A DNA stretch of 64,000 bases from Mycobacteriales bacterium (GTDB lineage Bacteria; Actinomycetota; Actinomycetes; Mycobacteriales; SCTD01): assembly GCA_040902655.1 (NCBI GenBank), contig JBBDWV010000052.1, positions 7,804 through 71,803 of the forward strand. The letters run 5' to 3'. Positions 40,541 through 49,333 of the stretch are shown one piece after another. Made by a program: the position numbers and the translations under genes. Each line of letters opens with the position of its first letter. Position 1 is the stretch's first letter. Below the pieces are notes generated by a model. It saw only the letters and a list, made by a program, of their open reading frames with translations, made no database searches and had not been told where the DNA came from.

Positions 40541-41800
40541 ATGACCGCCCCGCACCCGCCGCGGGGGAACGGTCGTGTCGTCGTCGTCGGCAGCTCGGTG
40601 GCCGGCGTCCGCACCGCGCAGGCGCTGCGGGCAGAGGGCCACCAGGGAGAGGTCCTGCTCGTCGGCGAGGAGCACGAGCTTCCCTACGACAAGCCCCCCC
40701 TGTCCAAGGGGCTGCTGGTCGGCGGCACCGACGTCGAGTCGATCCGGCTGCTCACCCAGGATCAGGCCGCGCAGGCGGGCATCGAGCTGCTCCTGGGGCA
40801 CCGCGCCCTGCGCATCCAGGTCGCCGGGCGTCGCCTGCTGCTCGCGGACCACGATCCGGTCGGGTACGACCACCTCGTGATCGCCACCGGCGCCCGTGCC
40901 CGCCCGTCACGGTGGGGGAGCCGGCCGGGCGTGCACCTCCTGCGCACCCTCGCCGACGCCGCGGACCTGCGGGGCGACCTGCTCGCCGGCGGACCTGTCG
41001 TCGTCGTCGGCGGCGGGTTCGTCGGGGCGGAGGTGGCCTCGGCCGCCCGCACCATGGGCCTGCGGGTGACGGTCGTGGACCCCCTGCCGGTGCCGATGAC
41101 CTCGGTCCTGAACGAGCAGATCGGCGGCTGGTTCGCCGACCTGCACCGGCGGCACGGTGTCGACACGCGGTTCGGCACCGGCGTGGCGGCGATCGACGGC
41201 GAGCGCGGTGCCTTCAGCGTCCGGCTCACCGACGGCAGCGCCGTGCCGGCCGCCACGGTCGTCGTGGGTATCGGCGCGCACCCCAACGACGAGTGGGTCG
41301 CGGACTCGGGGCTGCTCGTCGACGACGGCGTGGTCTGTGACGAGTACTGCAGGGCGGTCGAGGCCGCCGACGTCTACGCCGCCGGTGACGTGGCGCGCTG
41401 GATGCATCCGCACCGGCAGGTGTCCACGCGCATCGAGCACTGGACCAACGCGGTCGAGCAGGCCGCGTGTGTCGCGCACAATCTCGTGCACCCGGACGAC
41501 CTGCGGGCCTACGCGCCGGTCGAGTACGTCTGGAGCGACCAGCACGACTGGAGGATGCAGGTGATCGGCCGCACCGGCGGCCCGCTGGAGCACGTCGTCC
41601 TGGGCGACCCGTCGGTGGACGGCCGGTTCGTGGCGCTCTACACCGGCGACGGCACCGAGCTCGCAGGGGCGGTCGTGGTGAACTGGCCGCGGGCCCTGCT
41701 CGTCTGCCGCCGGGCGCTGCGGGACGGCGCCCGGCTGGCCGAGGTGCGGACGAGGATCGAGCAGCTGGCGCCACCCGGTCCGCTGCGCACCGGACCGTGA
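40541..41800 (+). CDS. FAD/NAD-dependent ferredoxin reductase
   Basis: 419 residues from ATG at 40541. It has two dinucleotide folds: VVVVGSSVAGVRTAQALRAE at the start and VVVVGGGFVGAEVASAARTM at about 150. LPYDKPPLSKGLL and VYAAGDVARW (FAD) complete an oxygenase-coupled reductase (BphA4/PdR-type). It passes electrons from NAD(P)H to a ferredoxin. No oxygenase is adjacent. The frame runs divergent from the Sua5/YciO gene with 126 bp between. Confidence 0.88.
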   Translation: MTAPHPPRGNGRVVVVGSSVAGVRTAQALRAEGHQGEVLLVGEEHELPYDKPPLSKGLLVGGTDVESIRLLTQDQAAQAGIELLLGHRALRIQVAGRRLLLADHDPVGYDHLVIATGARARPSRWGSRPGVHLLRTLADAADLRGDLLAGGPVVVVGGGFVGAEVASAARTMGLRVTVVDPLPVPMTSVLNEQIGGWFADLHRRHGVDTRFGTGVAAIDGERGAFSVRLTDGSAVPAATVVVGIGAHPNDEWVADSGLLVDDGVVCDEYCRAVEAADVYAAGDVARWMHPHRQVSTRIEHWTNAVEQAACVAHNLVHPDDLRAYAPVEYVWSDQHDWRMQVIGRTGGPLEHVVLGDPSVDGRFVALYTGDGTELAGAVVVNWPRALLVCRRALRDGARLAEVRTRIEQLAPPGPLRTGP

Positions 41801-41813
41801 CGTCCCGGGGCGG

Positions 41814-41850
41814 GAGCCGGTCTCACCTCCTCGAACGGGGAAACCGGCTC
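41814..41850. terminator. Bidirectional terminator hairpin
   Basis: GAGCCGGT (41814-41821) pairs with ACCGGCTC (41843-41850), a perfect 8-bp stem, between the convergent reductase and desaturase genes. It overlaps the desaturase stop codon. The loop is 21 nt. Confidence 0.55.
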
Positions 41851-43030
41851 AGGCCGCGGACGCGGCCGGCTCGACCGTGGCCGGACGGACCCGCCGCAGC
41901 AGGGCGAGTGGGGTGACGCCGGACACGGCGGCTGCACCTGCCCGGCCGAGGTCGTTGGGCAGCGAGAGCCGGAACACCTTCTTCCACGCGGACCCGAGCT
42001 GCCGGGGGAGCGGCCCGGTGGCGTAGCTGAGGCCGTACCGCTCGAACAGCTCCTGGATCTTCGGTGCGATCTCCTTGTACCGGTTGCTCGGCAGGTCGGG
42101 GTAGAGGTGGTGCTCGATCTGGAAGGACAGGTTCCCGGTCATCAGGTGCAGGAACTCCCCGCCGCTGATGTTGGCGGCTCCGAGCATCTGGCGCAGGTAC
42201 CACTGCCCTCGGGTCTCGCCGTCGATCGAGGTCTTGGTGAAGGTCTCCACGCCGTCCGGGAAGTGGCCGCACATGATGACCGAGTGGGTCCACAGGTTGC
42301 GGACCAGGTTGGCGGTGGCGTTGGCCGCCAGGGTGGGTAGGAACGAGGGGCCGGACAGCAACGGGTGCACGACGTAGTCCCGGGCGGCCTGCTTCTTGAT
42401 CTTGGTCAGTACCTGCCGGCCCTGACGGCGGAACAGGTCCTTGTCCTTGCGTCCCTTGACCACCTTGCCGATCTCGAGGTCGTACGCGGCGATGCCGTAC
42501 TCGAACAGGCAGGCGTTGAGGAAGTTCCACAGCGGCTGTCCGAGGTAGAGCGGGTGCCAGCGCTGGTCCTCGTCGACCCGCATGATGCCGTAGCCGAGGT
42601 CGTTGTCGCGGCCGAGCACGTTGGTGAACGTGTGGTGGATCTGGTTGTGCGAGTGCTTCCACATGTCCGACGGGGAGGCGTTGTCCCACTCCCAGCTGGT
42701 GGAGTGGATCTTGGGGTCGCGCATCCAGTCCCACTGGCCGTGCATGACGTTGTGCCCGATCTCCATGTTCTCGAGGATCTTCGAGACCGACAGGCCTGCC
42801 GTGCCGATCAGCCACACGGGCGGGAACAGCGAGAACAGCAGCAGTCCGCGGCTGGCGAGCTCCAGGCTGCGCTGGGCGTCGATGATCTTGCGGATGTAGG
42901 TCGCGTCGCGCTCCCCGCGGCTGGCCAGGACCTGCTCGCGGATCGCGTCGAGCTCGCGGCCGAGGGTCTCCACGTCCTCGTCGGTGAGGTGCGCGATCGG
43001 GTTGTGCGGCTTGTTCTGGACAGCAGTCAT
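41849..43030 (-). CDS. Membrane fatty acid desaturase (DesA3-like)
   Basis: 393 residues from ATG at 43030. Three histidine boxes bind the di-iron centre: GHNVMHG (H93, H97), HSHNQIHH (about 126-133) and FQIEHHLYP near residue 320. Transmembrane helices surround LLLFSLFPPVWLIGTAGLSV and later stretches. This is the acyl-CoA/delta-9 type, like Mycobacterium DesA3. It introduces a double bond into a fatty acyl chain using O2. The reductase gene lies 25 bp upstream on the same strand, so the two form one electron-transfer system. Confidence 0.92.
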   Translation of the reverse strand: MTAVQNKPHNPIAHLTDEDVETLGRELDAIREQVLASRGERDATYIRKIIDAQRSLELASRGLLLFSLFPPVWLIGTAGLSVSKILENMEIGHNVMHGQWDWMRDPKIHSTSWEWDNASPSDMWKHSHNQIHHTFTNVLGRDNDLGYGIMRVDEDQRWHPLYLGQPLWNFLNACLFEYGIAAYDLEIGKVVKGRKDKDLFRRQGRQVLTKIKKQAARDYVVHPLLSGPSFLPTLAANATANLVRNLWTHSVIMCGHFPDGVETFTKTSIDGETRGQWYLRQMLGAANISGGEFLHLMTGNLSFQIEHHLYPDLPSNRYKEIAPKIQELFERYGLSYATGPLPRQLGSAWKKVFRLSLPNDLGRAGAAAVSGVTPLALLRRVRPATVEPAASAA

Positions 43031-43055
43031 GCGGTGTCCTCCACGGGTCCGGGTG

Positions 43056-44147
43056 TCAGAGTTCGATGTCGCAGGCGCCGGCAGCGGCGTTGATGCAGGT
43101 CTGGATGCGCACGCCGTCGCCCTCGGCGGCGGTGGTGAGCGCGCCGTCGCGCAGGTCGCGGACGGCGCCGGAGCGCAGCGGTACGACGCAGCCGAAGCAG
43201 ATGCCCATCCGGCAGCCGGACGGCATGAGCACCCCGGCCTTCTCGCCGGCGTCGAGCAGGGGCGTGCCGCCGCCGGCTTCGAGGGTGACCTGCTGCTCGA
43301 GGAAGCGCACCGTGCCGCCCTCGCCGGTCGCCAGGACGGTGGCCCGGAAGCGTTCGGTGTGCAGCCGGTCGGCGATGCCGCGGGCGCCGAAGTGTTCCTC
43401 GAGCGCGTCGAGCATCCCGACCGGGCCGCAGGCCCAGGTCTGCCGCTCGGCCAGGTCGGGCACCAGCCCTTCGACGTCCTCGGCGGTGAGCAGCCCGGCT
43501 TCGTCGGTGTGCTGTTCCACCAGCCGGATGCGGCCGCGCGCGGCCAGGGCGCGCAACTCGCCGCCGAAGACGACGTCGCCTGCGGTCGGTGCCGAGTGCA
43601 CCAGGACGACGTCCTCGAGCTCGTCGAGCGCGTTGCGCAGCATCCCCATGACGGGGGTGATCCCGCTGCCGGCCGTCACGAAGAGCACCTTCGCCGGCCG
43701 GGGCTCGGGCAGGACGAAGGCCCCGGTCGCCTGGTCGAGCTGGACCACGAGGCCGGGGCGGGCGCGGCGGACGAGGTGGTTGCTGACCGTGCCGTCAGGG
43801 ATGGCCTTGACGGTGACGGCGATGCACCCGTCGGGCCGGTCCACCGGCGAGGTGAGGGAGTAAGCTCGCCATTGGCGGACCCCGTCGACGTCGACGCCGA
43901 GCCGCACGTACTGGCCGGGGGTGTGTGGCCGCCAGCCACGTCCCGGGCGGAGAACGAGGGACACCGCGTCGCGGGTCTCCGGATGCACCGCGACGATCCG
44001 TCCGCGCAGGTCGGCGCCGGACCGCAGCGGGTCCAGCAGGTCGACGTAGTCGGACGGGACGAGCGGCGTGGCCACCAGCCCCGCGAGCTGGACAGCGCGC
44101 TCGCGCAGCCGGGTCAGGGCGGCAGGAGCAAGGGCCGGTGCAGTCAT
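43056..44147 (-). CDS. Desaturase electron-transfer reductase with C-terminal 2Fe-2S domain
   Basis: 363 residues from ATG at 44147. An FAD domain (GQYVRLGVDVDGVRQWRAYS gives the RxYS motif) is followed by an NAD domain (FVTAGSGITPVMGMLRNALD). The plant-type ferredoxin domain at the end has GCRMGICFGCVVPL and a last Cys in INAAAGACDIEL region. This is the Rv3230c-type partner of DesA3. It precedes the desaturase by 25 bp and follows the regulator by 88 bp. Confidence 0.92.
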   Translation of the reverse strand: MTAPALAPAALTRLRERAVQLAGLVATPLVPSDYVDLLDPLRSGADLRGRIVAVHPETRDAVSLVLRPGRGWRPHTPGQYVRLGVDVDGVRQWRAYSLTSPVDRPDGCIAVTVKAIPDGTVSNHLVRRARPGLVVQLDQATGAFVLPEPRPAKVLFVTAGSGITPVMGMLRNALDELEDVVLVHSAPTAGDVVFGGELRALAARGRIRLVEQHTDEAGLLTAEDVEGLVPDLAERQTWACGPVGMLDALEEHFGARGIADRLHTERFRATVLATGEGGTVRFLEQQVTLEAGGGTPLLDAGEKAGVLMPSGCRMGICFGCVVPLRSGAVRDLRDGALTTAAEGDGVRIQTCINAAAGACDIEL

Positions 44148-44235
44148 GCTGTCAGGCTGCCCCGATCGGGACGCTAAGTCGCTGGTCCGTCCGGAGGAGG
44201 TTGTGCGGCGGAATTCATCGCGTCACAACAAGGAG

Positions 44236-44916
44236 TCAGCCAGACTGCCGGAAAGCGACGCAGCAGCTGTCCGGGTCGGGGCGCAGGTCGGCCTGCAGGT
44301 CCCGGTCCAGCCCGAGCCCCTCGAGATAGCCGTCCGAGAGGGAGAGGTTCAGCGAGCAGACCTGCTCGGTGTTCGTGGCCCGGAACGTGTCGAACGGACA
44401 GTTCCGTACGAACAGCTCGTCGCCCTGCCGGCGCGGGGCATAGCCGAGCGTGGACAGCAGCCGCTCCAGCCGCGCGAACCGGGCCGTCGCCGTCCGGGGG
44501 AGCCGTCCGGAGGCGAGCTGCCGGCCCAGCTCCGCGCCGCGGCGCCGGGCGGCCCGCAGGGCGCTCGTGTGCGCCGTGTCGTCGGGTCGGAAGTCGGCGA
44601 TGCTGTCGAGCAGGACGCCGGCGAGCAGGTCGTAGCGGCGGTCCGGCACGCTCGCCACCACCTCCTGCTTCGATACGCGGTAGCGCTGCGCCGGGCGACC
44701 GGGTCCGCCGGTGGTGGCGTCCGGCCCGATTCCCTCGACGAAGCCGGACTCGAGCAGCTTGCCCAGGTGGAAGGCGACGAGGGTGCGGCCCACGCCCAGC
44801 GTGTCGACCAGCGCGGTCACCGTGCACGGCCCGTCCGCCTGCAGCCGCTCGAAGACGCGCCGCCGCTGCGGCTCGGTGAACACGCCCAGCTGACTGATGT
44901 CCTGCTCGAATCCCAC
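44236..44916 (-). CDS. ArsR/SufR-like winged-helix regulator with C-terminal cysteines
   Basis: 226 residues from ATG at 44916. The winged helix is FTEPQRRRVFERL then TALVDTLGVGRTLVAFHLGK and GRPAQRYRVSK (wing). The C-terminal half carries C173, C187, C218 and C219 in NCPFDTF, QVCSLN and DPDSCCVAF. This layout resembles SufR-type Fe-S-sensing regulators, so a redox or iron-sulfur signal is plausible; this is inference. It is the first gene of an operon with the reductase and the desaturase, and two direct repeats lie in its divergent promoter. Confidence 0.82.
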   Translation of the reverse strand: MGFEQDISQLGVFTEPQRRRVFERLQADGPCTVTALVDTLGVGRTLVAFHLGKLLESGFVEGIGPDATTGGPGRPAQRYRVSKQEVVASVPDRRYDLLAGVLLDSIADFRPDDTAHTSALRAARRRGAELGRQLASGRLPRTATARFARLERLLSTLGYAPRRQGDELFVRNCPFDTFRATNTEQVCSLNLSLSDGYLEGLGLDRDLQADLRPDPDSCCVAFRQSG

Positions 44917-44938
44917 AGCGACAGCCTACCGACGTTTG

Positions 44939-45047
44939 TCCAACAGTGGTTGACCGAACGGGGGATGACGGGGTTGCGTCTCGATGGGGCGAGCAGCCCG
45001 GTCGGCGCCCCGACCCCTCATCTTTTCTCCAACGAAAATTGACCGAA
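44939..45047. promoter_or_regulatory. Two direct repeats TCCAAC-N5-TTGACCGAA, candidate operators
   Basis: The 20-bp unit occurs at 44939-44958 and 45028-45047 with only the N5 and nearby bases differing. Each also has partial dyad character (TCCAAC against the complement of TTGACC). The first lies 22 bp before the regulator start and the second overlaps the -35 of the promoter at 45039-45067 for the small peptide gene. This is the expected layout for a self-regulated divergent pair. Confidence 0.6.
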
Positions 45048-45067
45048 TGCGGCAGAGCGAGTAGTAA
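45039..45067 (+). promoter_or_regulatory. Promoter for the 20-residue peptide gene
   Basis: TTGACC (45039-45044) and TAGTAA (45062-45067) are 17 bp apart, an almost consensus sigma-70 promoter. Transcription would start near 45074, about 30 nt before the ATG at 45105. Confidence 0.6.
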
Positions 45068-45104
45068 CAACATCTGTAGGTACAACATCGGAAGGGAGGT
45101 CGAC

Positions 45105-45167
45105 ATGTGCAAGGAGTGCGGCTGCGAGACCGCCAAGAAGGACGACAACGCGGATCAGGGCCACTGA
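45105..45167 (+). CDS. 20-residue Cys-rich peptide (CxxCxC), probable metallopeptide
   Basis: Complete ATG-to-stop frame: MCKECGCETAKKDDNADQGH. GGAAGGGAGG lies six bases upstream and a strong promoter lies about 40 bases upstream. It is followed within 10 bp by a terminator hairpin, so it is a monocistronic small gene. The CxxCxC cluster at residues 2-7 recalls the metal-binding N-terminus of HypB-type proteins (M-C-x-x-C-G-C). Metal binding is inference. It is divergent from the desaturase regulator. Confidence 0.7.
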   Translation: MCKECGCETAKKDDNADQGH

Positions 45168-45173
45168 CGGCCG

Positions 45174-45202
45174 GCCGGGCAGCCTGACCCGTGCTGCCCG
45201 GC
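45174..45202 (+). terminator. Terminator hairpin after the Cys-peptide gene
   Basis: GCCGGGCAGC (45174-45183) pairs perfectly with GCTGCCCGGC (45193-45202), seven bases after the stop codon. No T-run follows. Confidence 0.65.
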
Positions 45203-45254
45203 AGCGTCGACCCGCTGCATAGCCGATTTCCGTTCCCACTCCGAGGAGCATCCG

Positions 45255-45794
45255 ATGGACAGTTCCGCCAAGCTCGCCGGACACGCCATTCACCAGCAAC
45301 TGATCGTTCTGCCCCTGGGCCTGCTGGCCACCGCAGTCGTGTTCGACCTCCTGCGGCTGTCCACCGGCAACGCCGACTTCGCCACCGCCAGCTACCTGAT
45401 GATCGCCGCGGGGGTGCTCGGCGGTCTGCTCGCCGCCGTGTTCGGCTTCATCGACTACCTCGCCGTGCCGGCCGGCACCCGCGCCAAGCGGGTCGGCGCC
45501 GTGCATGGTGTGGGCAACGTCGTGGTCGTGGTGCTGTTCGCCGCCAGCTGGCTGCTGCGGGCGGCTGAGACGGATCATGTCGCCACCGGCCTGGCGCTGG
45601 GGCTGGCGCTGGCCGGTGCCGCGCTGGCGCTGCTGACCGGGTGGCTCGGCGGCGAGCTGGTAGGCCGCCTCGGTGTCGGGGTCGACGACGACGCCGAGCT
45701 GGATGCACGGCCCTCGTTCACCACCGGCATCCAGCTGGGCCGGCGCGATGCCGCCGCCGTCCGCTCACCGGCGCCGCCGTCCTACGGGTCGTGA
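45255..45794 (+). CDS. DUF2231 membrane protein
   Basis: 179 residues from ATG at 45255, with GAGGAG about eight bases upstream. Four transmembrane helices (QQLIVLPLGLLATAVVFDLL, YLMIAAGVLGGLLAAVFGFI, GNVVVVVLFAASWLLR, LALGLALAGAALALLTGWLG) and the HAIHQQLIVLPLGLL start are typical of DUF2231. Such proteins often accompany redox or heme genes but their role is unknown. The stop overlaps the next start (GTGA). Confidence 0.88.
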   Translation: MDSSAKLAGHAIHQQLIVLPLGLLATAVVFDLLRLSTGNADFATASYLMIAAGVLGGLLAAVFGFIDYLAVPAGTRAKRVGAVHGVGNVVVVVLFAASWLLRAAETDHVATGLALGLALAGAALALLTGWLGGELVGRLGVGVDDDAELDARPSFTTGIQLGRRDAAAVRSPAPPSYGS

Positions 45795-46465
45795 CAGCGC
45801 AGCGGATCTCCCACCGCACCGTCTGGCGGCGGTATGCCCTGGCTGCCGGCCTGGTCGTGGGGATCACGCTGGCGACGTTCGCGGTCGTGCAGATGGCGCA
45901 GGTGCCGGGCTTCCAGGATGCGCGCCTGCTCCACGGCAGCAGCGCCTGGACGGCCGCCGCCTCCGGCATCGGCCTGCTCATCGCCGACGTGCTCCTGCCG
46001 GTGCCGTCCAGCGGCGTCATGACGGCACACGGAGCGCTGTTCGGCGTCGCGGTCGGCACCATGCTGTCGCTGGTGGGAAACACCGGAGCGGTGCTCGCCG
46101 GGTGGCTGGTCGGTCGCACGGGGCGGGGCCGCCTGGAGCAGCCGCTGTCACCGCTCCAACGGGCCCGGGCGAGCGCCCTGCTGGGCCGGTGGGGGCCGGC
46201 CGCCCTGATCGTGACGCGCCCGGTGCCTGTGCTCGCCGAGACCGTGACCATCATGGCCGGAGCCACCGGGATGCGGCTCGTCCCGGTGCTGGCGGCGGGG
46301 GTAGCGGGCTCGCTACCGGTCGCACTCGCGTACGCCGTCGCGGGCCGGTGGGCAGCGACATCGGGCGTGGCGTTGCTGGTGTTCATCGTTCTGGTGGGAC
46401 TCGCCCTCGCCGCGCTCCTGCTGGCGCGGCGCGCGTCCTTCCGTGAGCGGCAGGCGGCGGCATGA
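45791..46465 (+). CDS. VTT/DedA-type membrane protein
   Basis: 224 residues from GTG at 45791, overlapping the DUF2231 stop. The VTT (SNARE-associated) fold is recognised by LLIADVLLPVPSSGVMTAHG, SLVGNTGAVLAGWLVGRTGR, then ALIVTRPVPVLAETVTIMAG and AGATGMRLVPVLAAGVAGSL. Proteins of this family are lipid scramblases or transporters in other organisms. The ATG of the next gene overlaps its stop. The upstream neighbour suggests co-expression with the beta-propeller genes. Confidence 0.85.
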   Translation: MTAQRISHRTVWRRYALAAGLVVGITLATFAVVQMAQVPGFQDARLLHGSSAWTAAASGIGLLIADVLLPVPSSGVMTAHGALFGVAVGTMLSLVGNTGAVLAGWLVGRTGRGRLEQPLSPLQRARASALLGRWGPAALIVTRPVPVLAETVTIMAGATGMRLVPVLAAGVAGSLPVALAYAVAGRWAATSGVALLVFIVLVGLALAALLLARRASFRERQAAA

Positions 46466-47733
46466 CATCCCCCTTCCTTGCCGGCCTGACGTTCCCGACG
46501 AGCATCGCGCTGTCCGGCGACGGGAGCGTGTTCGTGGCCGAGGCCGGGCTCCCGTTCGGCGGAGCTGCACCGGGTGGCCGGGTCTGGCGGGTGGTGGCCG
46601 ACGGCTCGAAGCAGCTGGTCGCGGACGGCCTGCGGGCACCGGTGAACGGCCTGTCGCCGTACGGCCCCGACCTGTTGCTCGCCGAGGGCGGCCATCCGGG
46701 CCGGATCAGCGTGCTCACGGCGACAGGGGAACGCCGGACGCTGCTGGACGGGCTGCCCGGGCCGGGCAATTACCACACCAACACCGCGCTGGCGGGCCCG
46801 GACGGCTGGATCTACTTCAGCCAGGGCGCGATGACGAACACCGGGATCGTCGGCCTCGACTCCTACGAGATCGGCTGGCTCGGCCGGCTGCCGCACGCGC
46901 ACGACCTTCCCGGCTACGACGTGGTCCTCGCCGCCCACGTCGCCGAGACCGCCGATCCGTTCGCGCCGGACACCGGCGCCCGGGCGCGGACGGGTGGGTT
47001 CGCGCCCTTCGGGGTTGCGCACCCCGCCGGGCACCGCATCCCGGGTCAGGTGCCGGCGACCGCCGCGGTCATGCGCTGCCGGCCGGACGGCACCGGGCTC
47101 GAGGTGGTCGCGTGGGGACTGCGCAATGCCTGGGCGCTGGGCTTCCTGCCGGACGGCCGCCTGCTCGCCATCGACCAGGGAGCCGACGACCGGGGCAGCC
47201 GGCCGGTCGGCGCCGCGCCCGATGCGTTGTTCGAGGTGCGTCCCGGCGCGTGGTACGGCTGGCCCGATTTCGTCGCCGGCCGGCCGGTCACCGACCCGCG
47301 CTTCCTGCCCGGCTGCGGGCCGGAGCCGGTTTTCCTGCTCGCCCACCACGACGAGCTGCCCCCGCCCGAGCGGCCGCTGGTCGAGTTCGCGCCGCACGTG
47401 GCCGCCGTCAAGTTCGACGTCTATCCGGAGGGCAGCCGCTACGCCGGGCAGCTGCTGGTCGCGCTGTTCGGCGACGAGGCCCCCATGACGGTGCCGGGCG
47501 GCGGGGCATCCGTCGGGCGGGCACTCGTCCGCGTGGACACGGGGGAGTGGACGGTGCATCCGGTCGCCCTCGACGCCGAGCTCGCCCGGCCCATCGACGT
47601 GCGCTTCGACCCGGCGGACGGCACCGCGCTCGTCCTCGACTTCGGGCGCTTCGAGATGACGGAGCAGGGGGTGCGCGCGGAGCCCGGCAGCGGTGCGCTC
47701 TGGCGCCTCCCGACAGACCTGCTGGAGCAGTGA
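46462..47733 (+). CDS. Six-bladed beta-propeller (ScyD/NHL/gluconolactonase-like) protein
   Basis: 423 residues from ATG at 46462, overlapping the VTT gene stop. Blade repeats are seen: LTFPTSIALSGDGSVFVAEA, APVNGLSPYG, NTALAGPDGWIYFSQGAMTN, VMRCRPDGTGLEVVAWGLRN and RPIDVRFDPADGTALVLDFG. It resembles soluble PQQ-sugar dehydrogenase/sorbosone-dehydrogenase-type propellers but lacks a visible signal peptide or heme motif. It is a paralogue of the next gene. The substrate is unknown. Confidence 0.8.
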   Translation: MTSPFLAGLTFPTSIALSGDGSVFVAEAGLPFGGAAPGGRVWRVVADGSKQLVADGLRAPVNGLSPYGPDLLLAEGGHPGRISVLTATGERRTLLDGLPGPGNYHTNTALAGPDGWIYFSQGAMTNTGIVGLDSYEIGWLGRLPHAHDLPGYDVVLAAHVAETADPFAPDTGARARTGGFAPFGVAHPAGHRIPGQVPATAAVMRCRPDGTGLEVVAWGLRNAWALGFLPDGRLLAIDQGADDRGSRPVGAAPDALFEVRPGAWYGWPDFVAGRPVTDPRFLPGCGPEPVFLLAHHDELPPPERPLVEFAPHVAAVKFDVYPEGSRYAGQLLVALFGDEAPMTVPGGGASVGRALVRVDTGEWTVHPVALDAELARPIDVRFDPADGTALVLDFGRFEMTEQGVRAEPGSGALWRLPTDLLEQ

Positions 47734-47752
47734 CGACCCGAGGAGCGGCGAC

Positions 47753-49333
47753 ATGAGCACGAAAAGGCCCGGCGGCCCGGCGGTCCAGGCAGCCAAACTC
47801 GACCAGTGGCTGGCCTATCTCTACAAGCCGTTCCAGCCGCTCGTCCGGGGACGGTCGCTGCGCCGCGTCGAGTCCCGGCAGTGGCGCGCCGAGGACATCC
47901 TGCTCCCCGACGGCTTCGTCGCCGAGGTCGTGACGACGGGCCTGAACGCCCCGGTGCACTGCACCTTCGCCCCCGACGGCAGCTGCTACGTCATCGAGTG
48001 CGGGCACAAGATCGAGACCCGGCCCCGGGTGCTGCGGGTGGACCCGGCGACCGGCGCGACCGAGGTCGTGTACGAGTTCTCCGATGCGGAGTGGAGGAAG
48101 ACCGGAGCGGTCACCGGCGCCTGCTGGCACGACGGCGCGCTGATCGTCACCGACACCGACCGGCTGCTGCGCATCACGCCGGACGGAAAGGCGCAGACGC
48201 TGCTCGACGGACTGCCGGGGCTGGGTGACCACCAGACCAACTACCCGGTCCTCGGGCCGGACGGCAGGATCTACTGGGGGCAGGGCACGGCCACCAACAC
48301 TGCCGTGGTCGGCGCCGACAACTTCGCCTACGAGTGGCTTCCCGCCTTCCCGGACTTCCACGACGTGCCCGGAGCGGACGTGGTGCTCACCGGCCGCAAC
48401 GTCCGTTACCGCGACGTGCTCGGATCGCTGACCCACGAGGTCAGCTGCGGCGCCTATGTCCCCTTCGGCACCGCGACGGAGCCGGGCCAGATCATCCGGG
48501 GGAGCGCAGCGGCGAGCGGCGCCGTCCTGCGCTGCCGGCCGGACGGCAGCGAGCTGGAGTGCGTGGCGTGGGGCCTGCGCAACCCGTACGGAATCGCCTT
48601 CCACCCCGACGGCCGGCTGTTCGCGACCGAGCACGGCATCGACGAGCGAGGTGAGCGCTACATCGTCGGGGATCTGGAGGATTTCTACGAGATCCGGGAG
48701 GGAGCCTGGTACGGCTGGCCCGACTACGCCTCGGGCATCCGGCTGGACGACCCGTACTGGGGCGACAAGGGCCGCAACCGCGAGCCGTTGCTCGCGGACC
48801 CGCCGGATCCGGACCCGCCGAAGCCGTTCGTGAGCCTGCCGCCGCACGCGGCTCCCAACGGCGTCGACTTCTGCCGGGACCCGGCCTTCGGCTACGAGGG
48901 CGACGCCTTCATCGCGCTGTTCGGCGACGTCGCGCCCGTGACGGCCCGCCCGATGACGCCGGTCGGTTTCAAGGTGGTGCGGGTCGACATGCGCAGCGGC
49001 GAGGTGGCGGACTTCGCCGTCAACAAGATCAACGGCCCCGCGTCGAAGCTGCCGCACTCCGGGTTCGAGCGTCCGTCGCACTGCCAGTTCGGCCCGGACG
49101 GCGCGCTCTACGTCGTCGACTGGGGTCAGATCGACATCGCCCCCGAGGTCGGCGGCATCCGCATGCCGCTCGCAAGCGGGGCGCTGTGGCGCATCCGCCG
49201 CACGTCAGGTCCGGTCGGTCCGCCGCCGCGAGCCAGGCAGGTCCCGCTCTACCTGCTCCAGGCGCTGGTCGCAGCTGCGGGGCTGGCCGCGCTGGTGGCC
49301 CTCGTGGTCTACCTGCTGCGCCGCGGAGGCTGA
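47753..49333 (+). CDS. Beta-propeller protein with C-terminal membrane anchor
   Basis: 526 residues from ATG at 47753, with GAGGAG nearby; the open frame before it is not used. The propeller blades parallel the previous gene: NYPVLGPDGRIYWGQGTATN, VLRCRPDGSELECVAWGLRN, GAWYGWPDYASG and PDGALYVVDWGQ. An extra N-terminal helix (LDQWLAYLYKPFQPLVRG) and a C-terminal hydrophobic segment (LYLLQALVAAAGLAALVALV then YLLRRGG) distinguish it. It would be tail-anchored, with the bulk facing the cytoplasm unless a cryptic signal exists. It starts 19 bp after the paralogue. Confidence 0.8.
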   Translation: MSTKRPGGPAVQAAKLDQWLAYLYKPFQPLVRGRSLRRVESRQWRAEDILLPDGFVAEVVTTGLNAPVHCTFAPDGSCYVIECGHKIETRPRVLRVDPATGATEVVYEFSDAEWRKTGAVTGACWHDGALIVTDTDRLLRITPDGKAQTLLDGLPGLGDHQTNYPVLGPDGRIYWGQGTATNTAVVGADNFAYEWLPAFPDFHDVPGADVVLTGRNVRYRDVLGSLTHEVSCGAYVPFGTATEPGQIIRGSAAASGAVLRCRPDGSELECVAWGLRNPYGIAFHPDGRLFATEHGIDERGERYIVGDLEDFYEIREGAWYGWPDYASGIRLDDPYWGDKGRNREPLLADPPDPDPPKPFVSLPPHAAPNGVDFCRDPAFGYEGDAFIALFGDVAPVTARPMTPVGFKVVRVDMRSGEVADFAVNKINGPASKLPHSGFERPSHCQFGPDGALYVVDWGQIDIAPEVGGIRMPLASGALWRIRRTSGPVGPPPRARQVPLYLLQALVAAAGLAALVALVVYLLRRGG

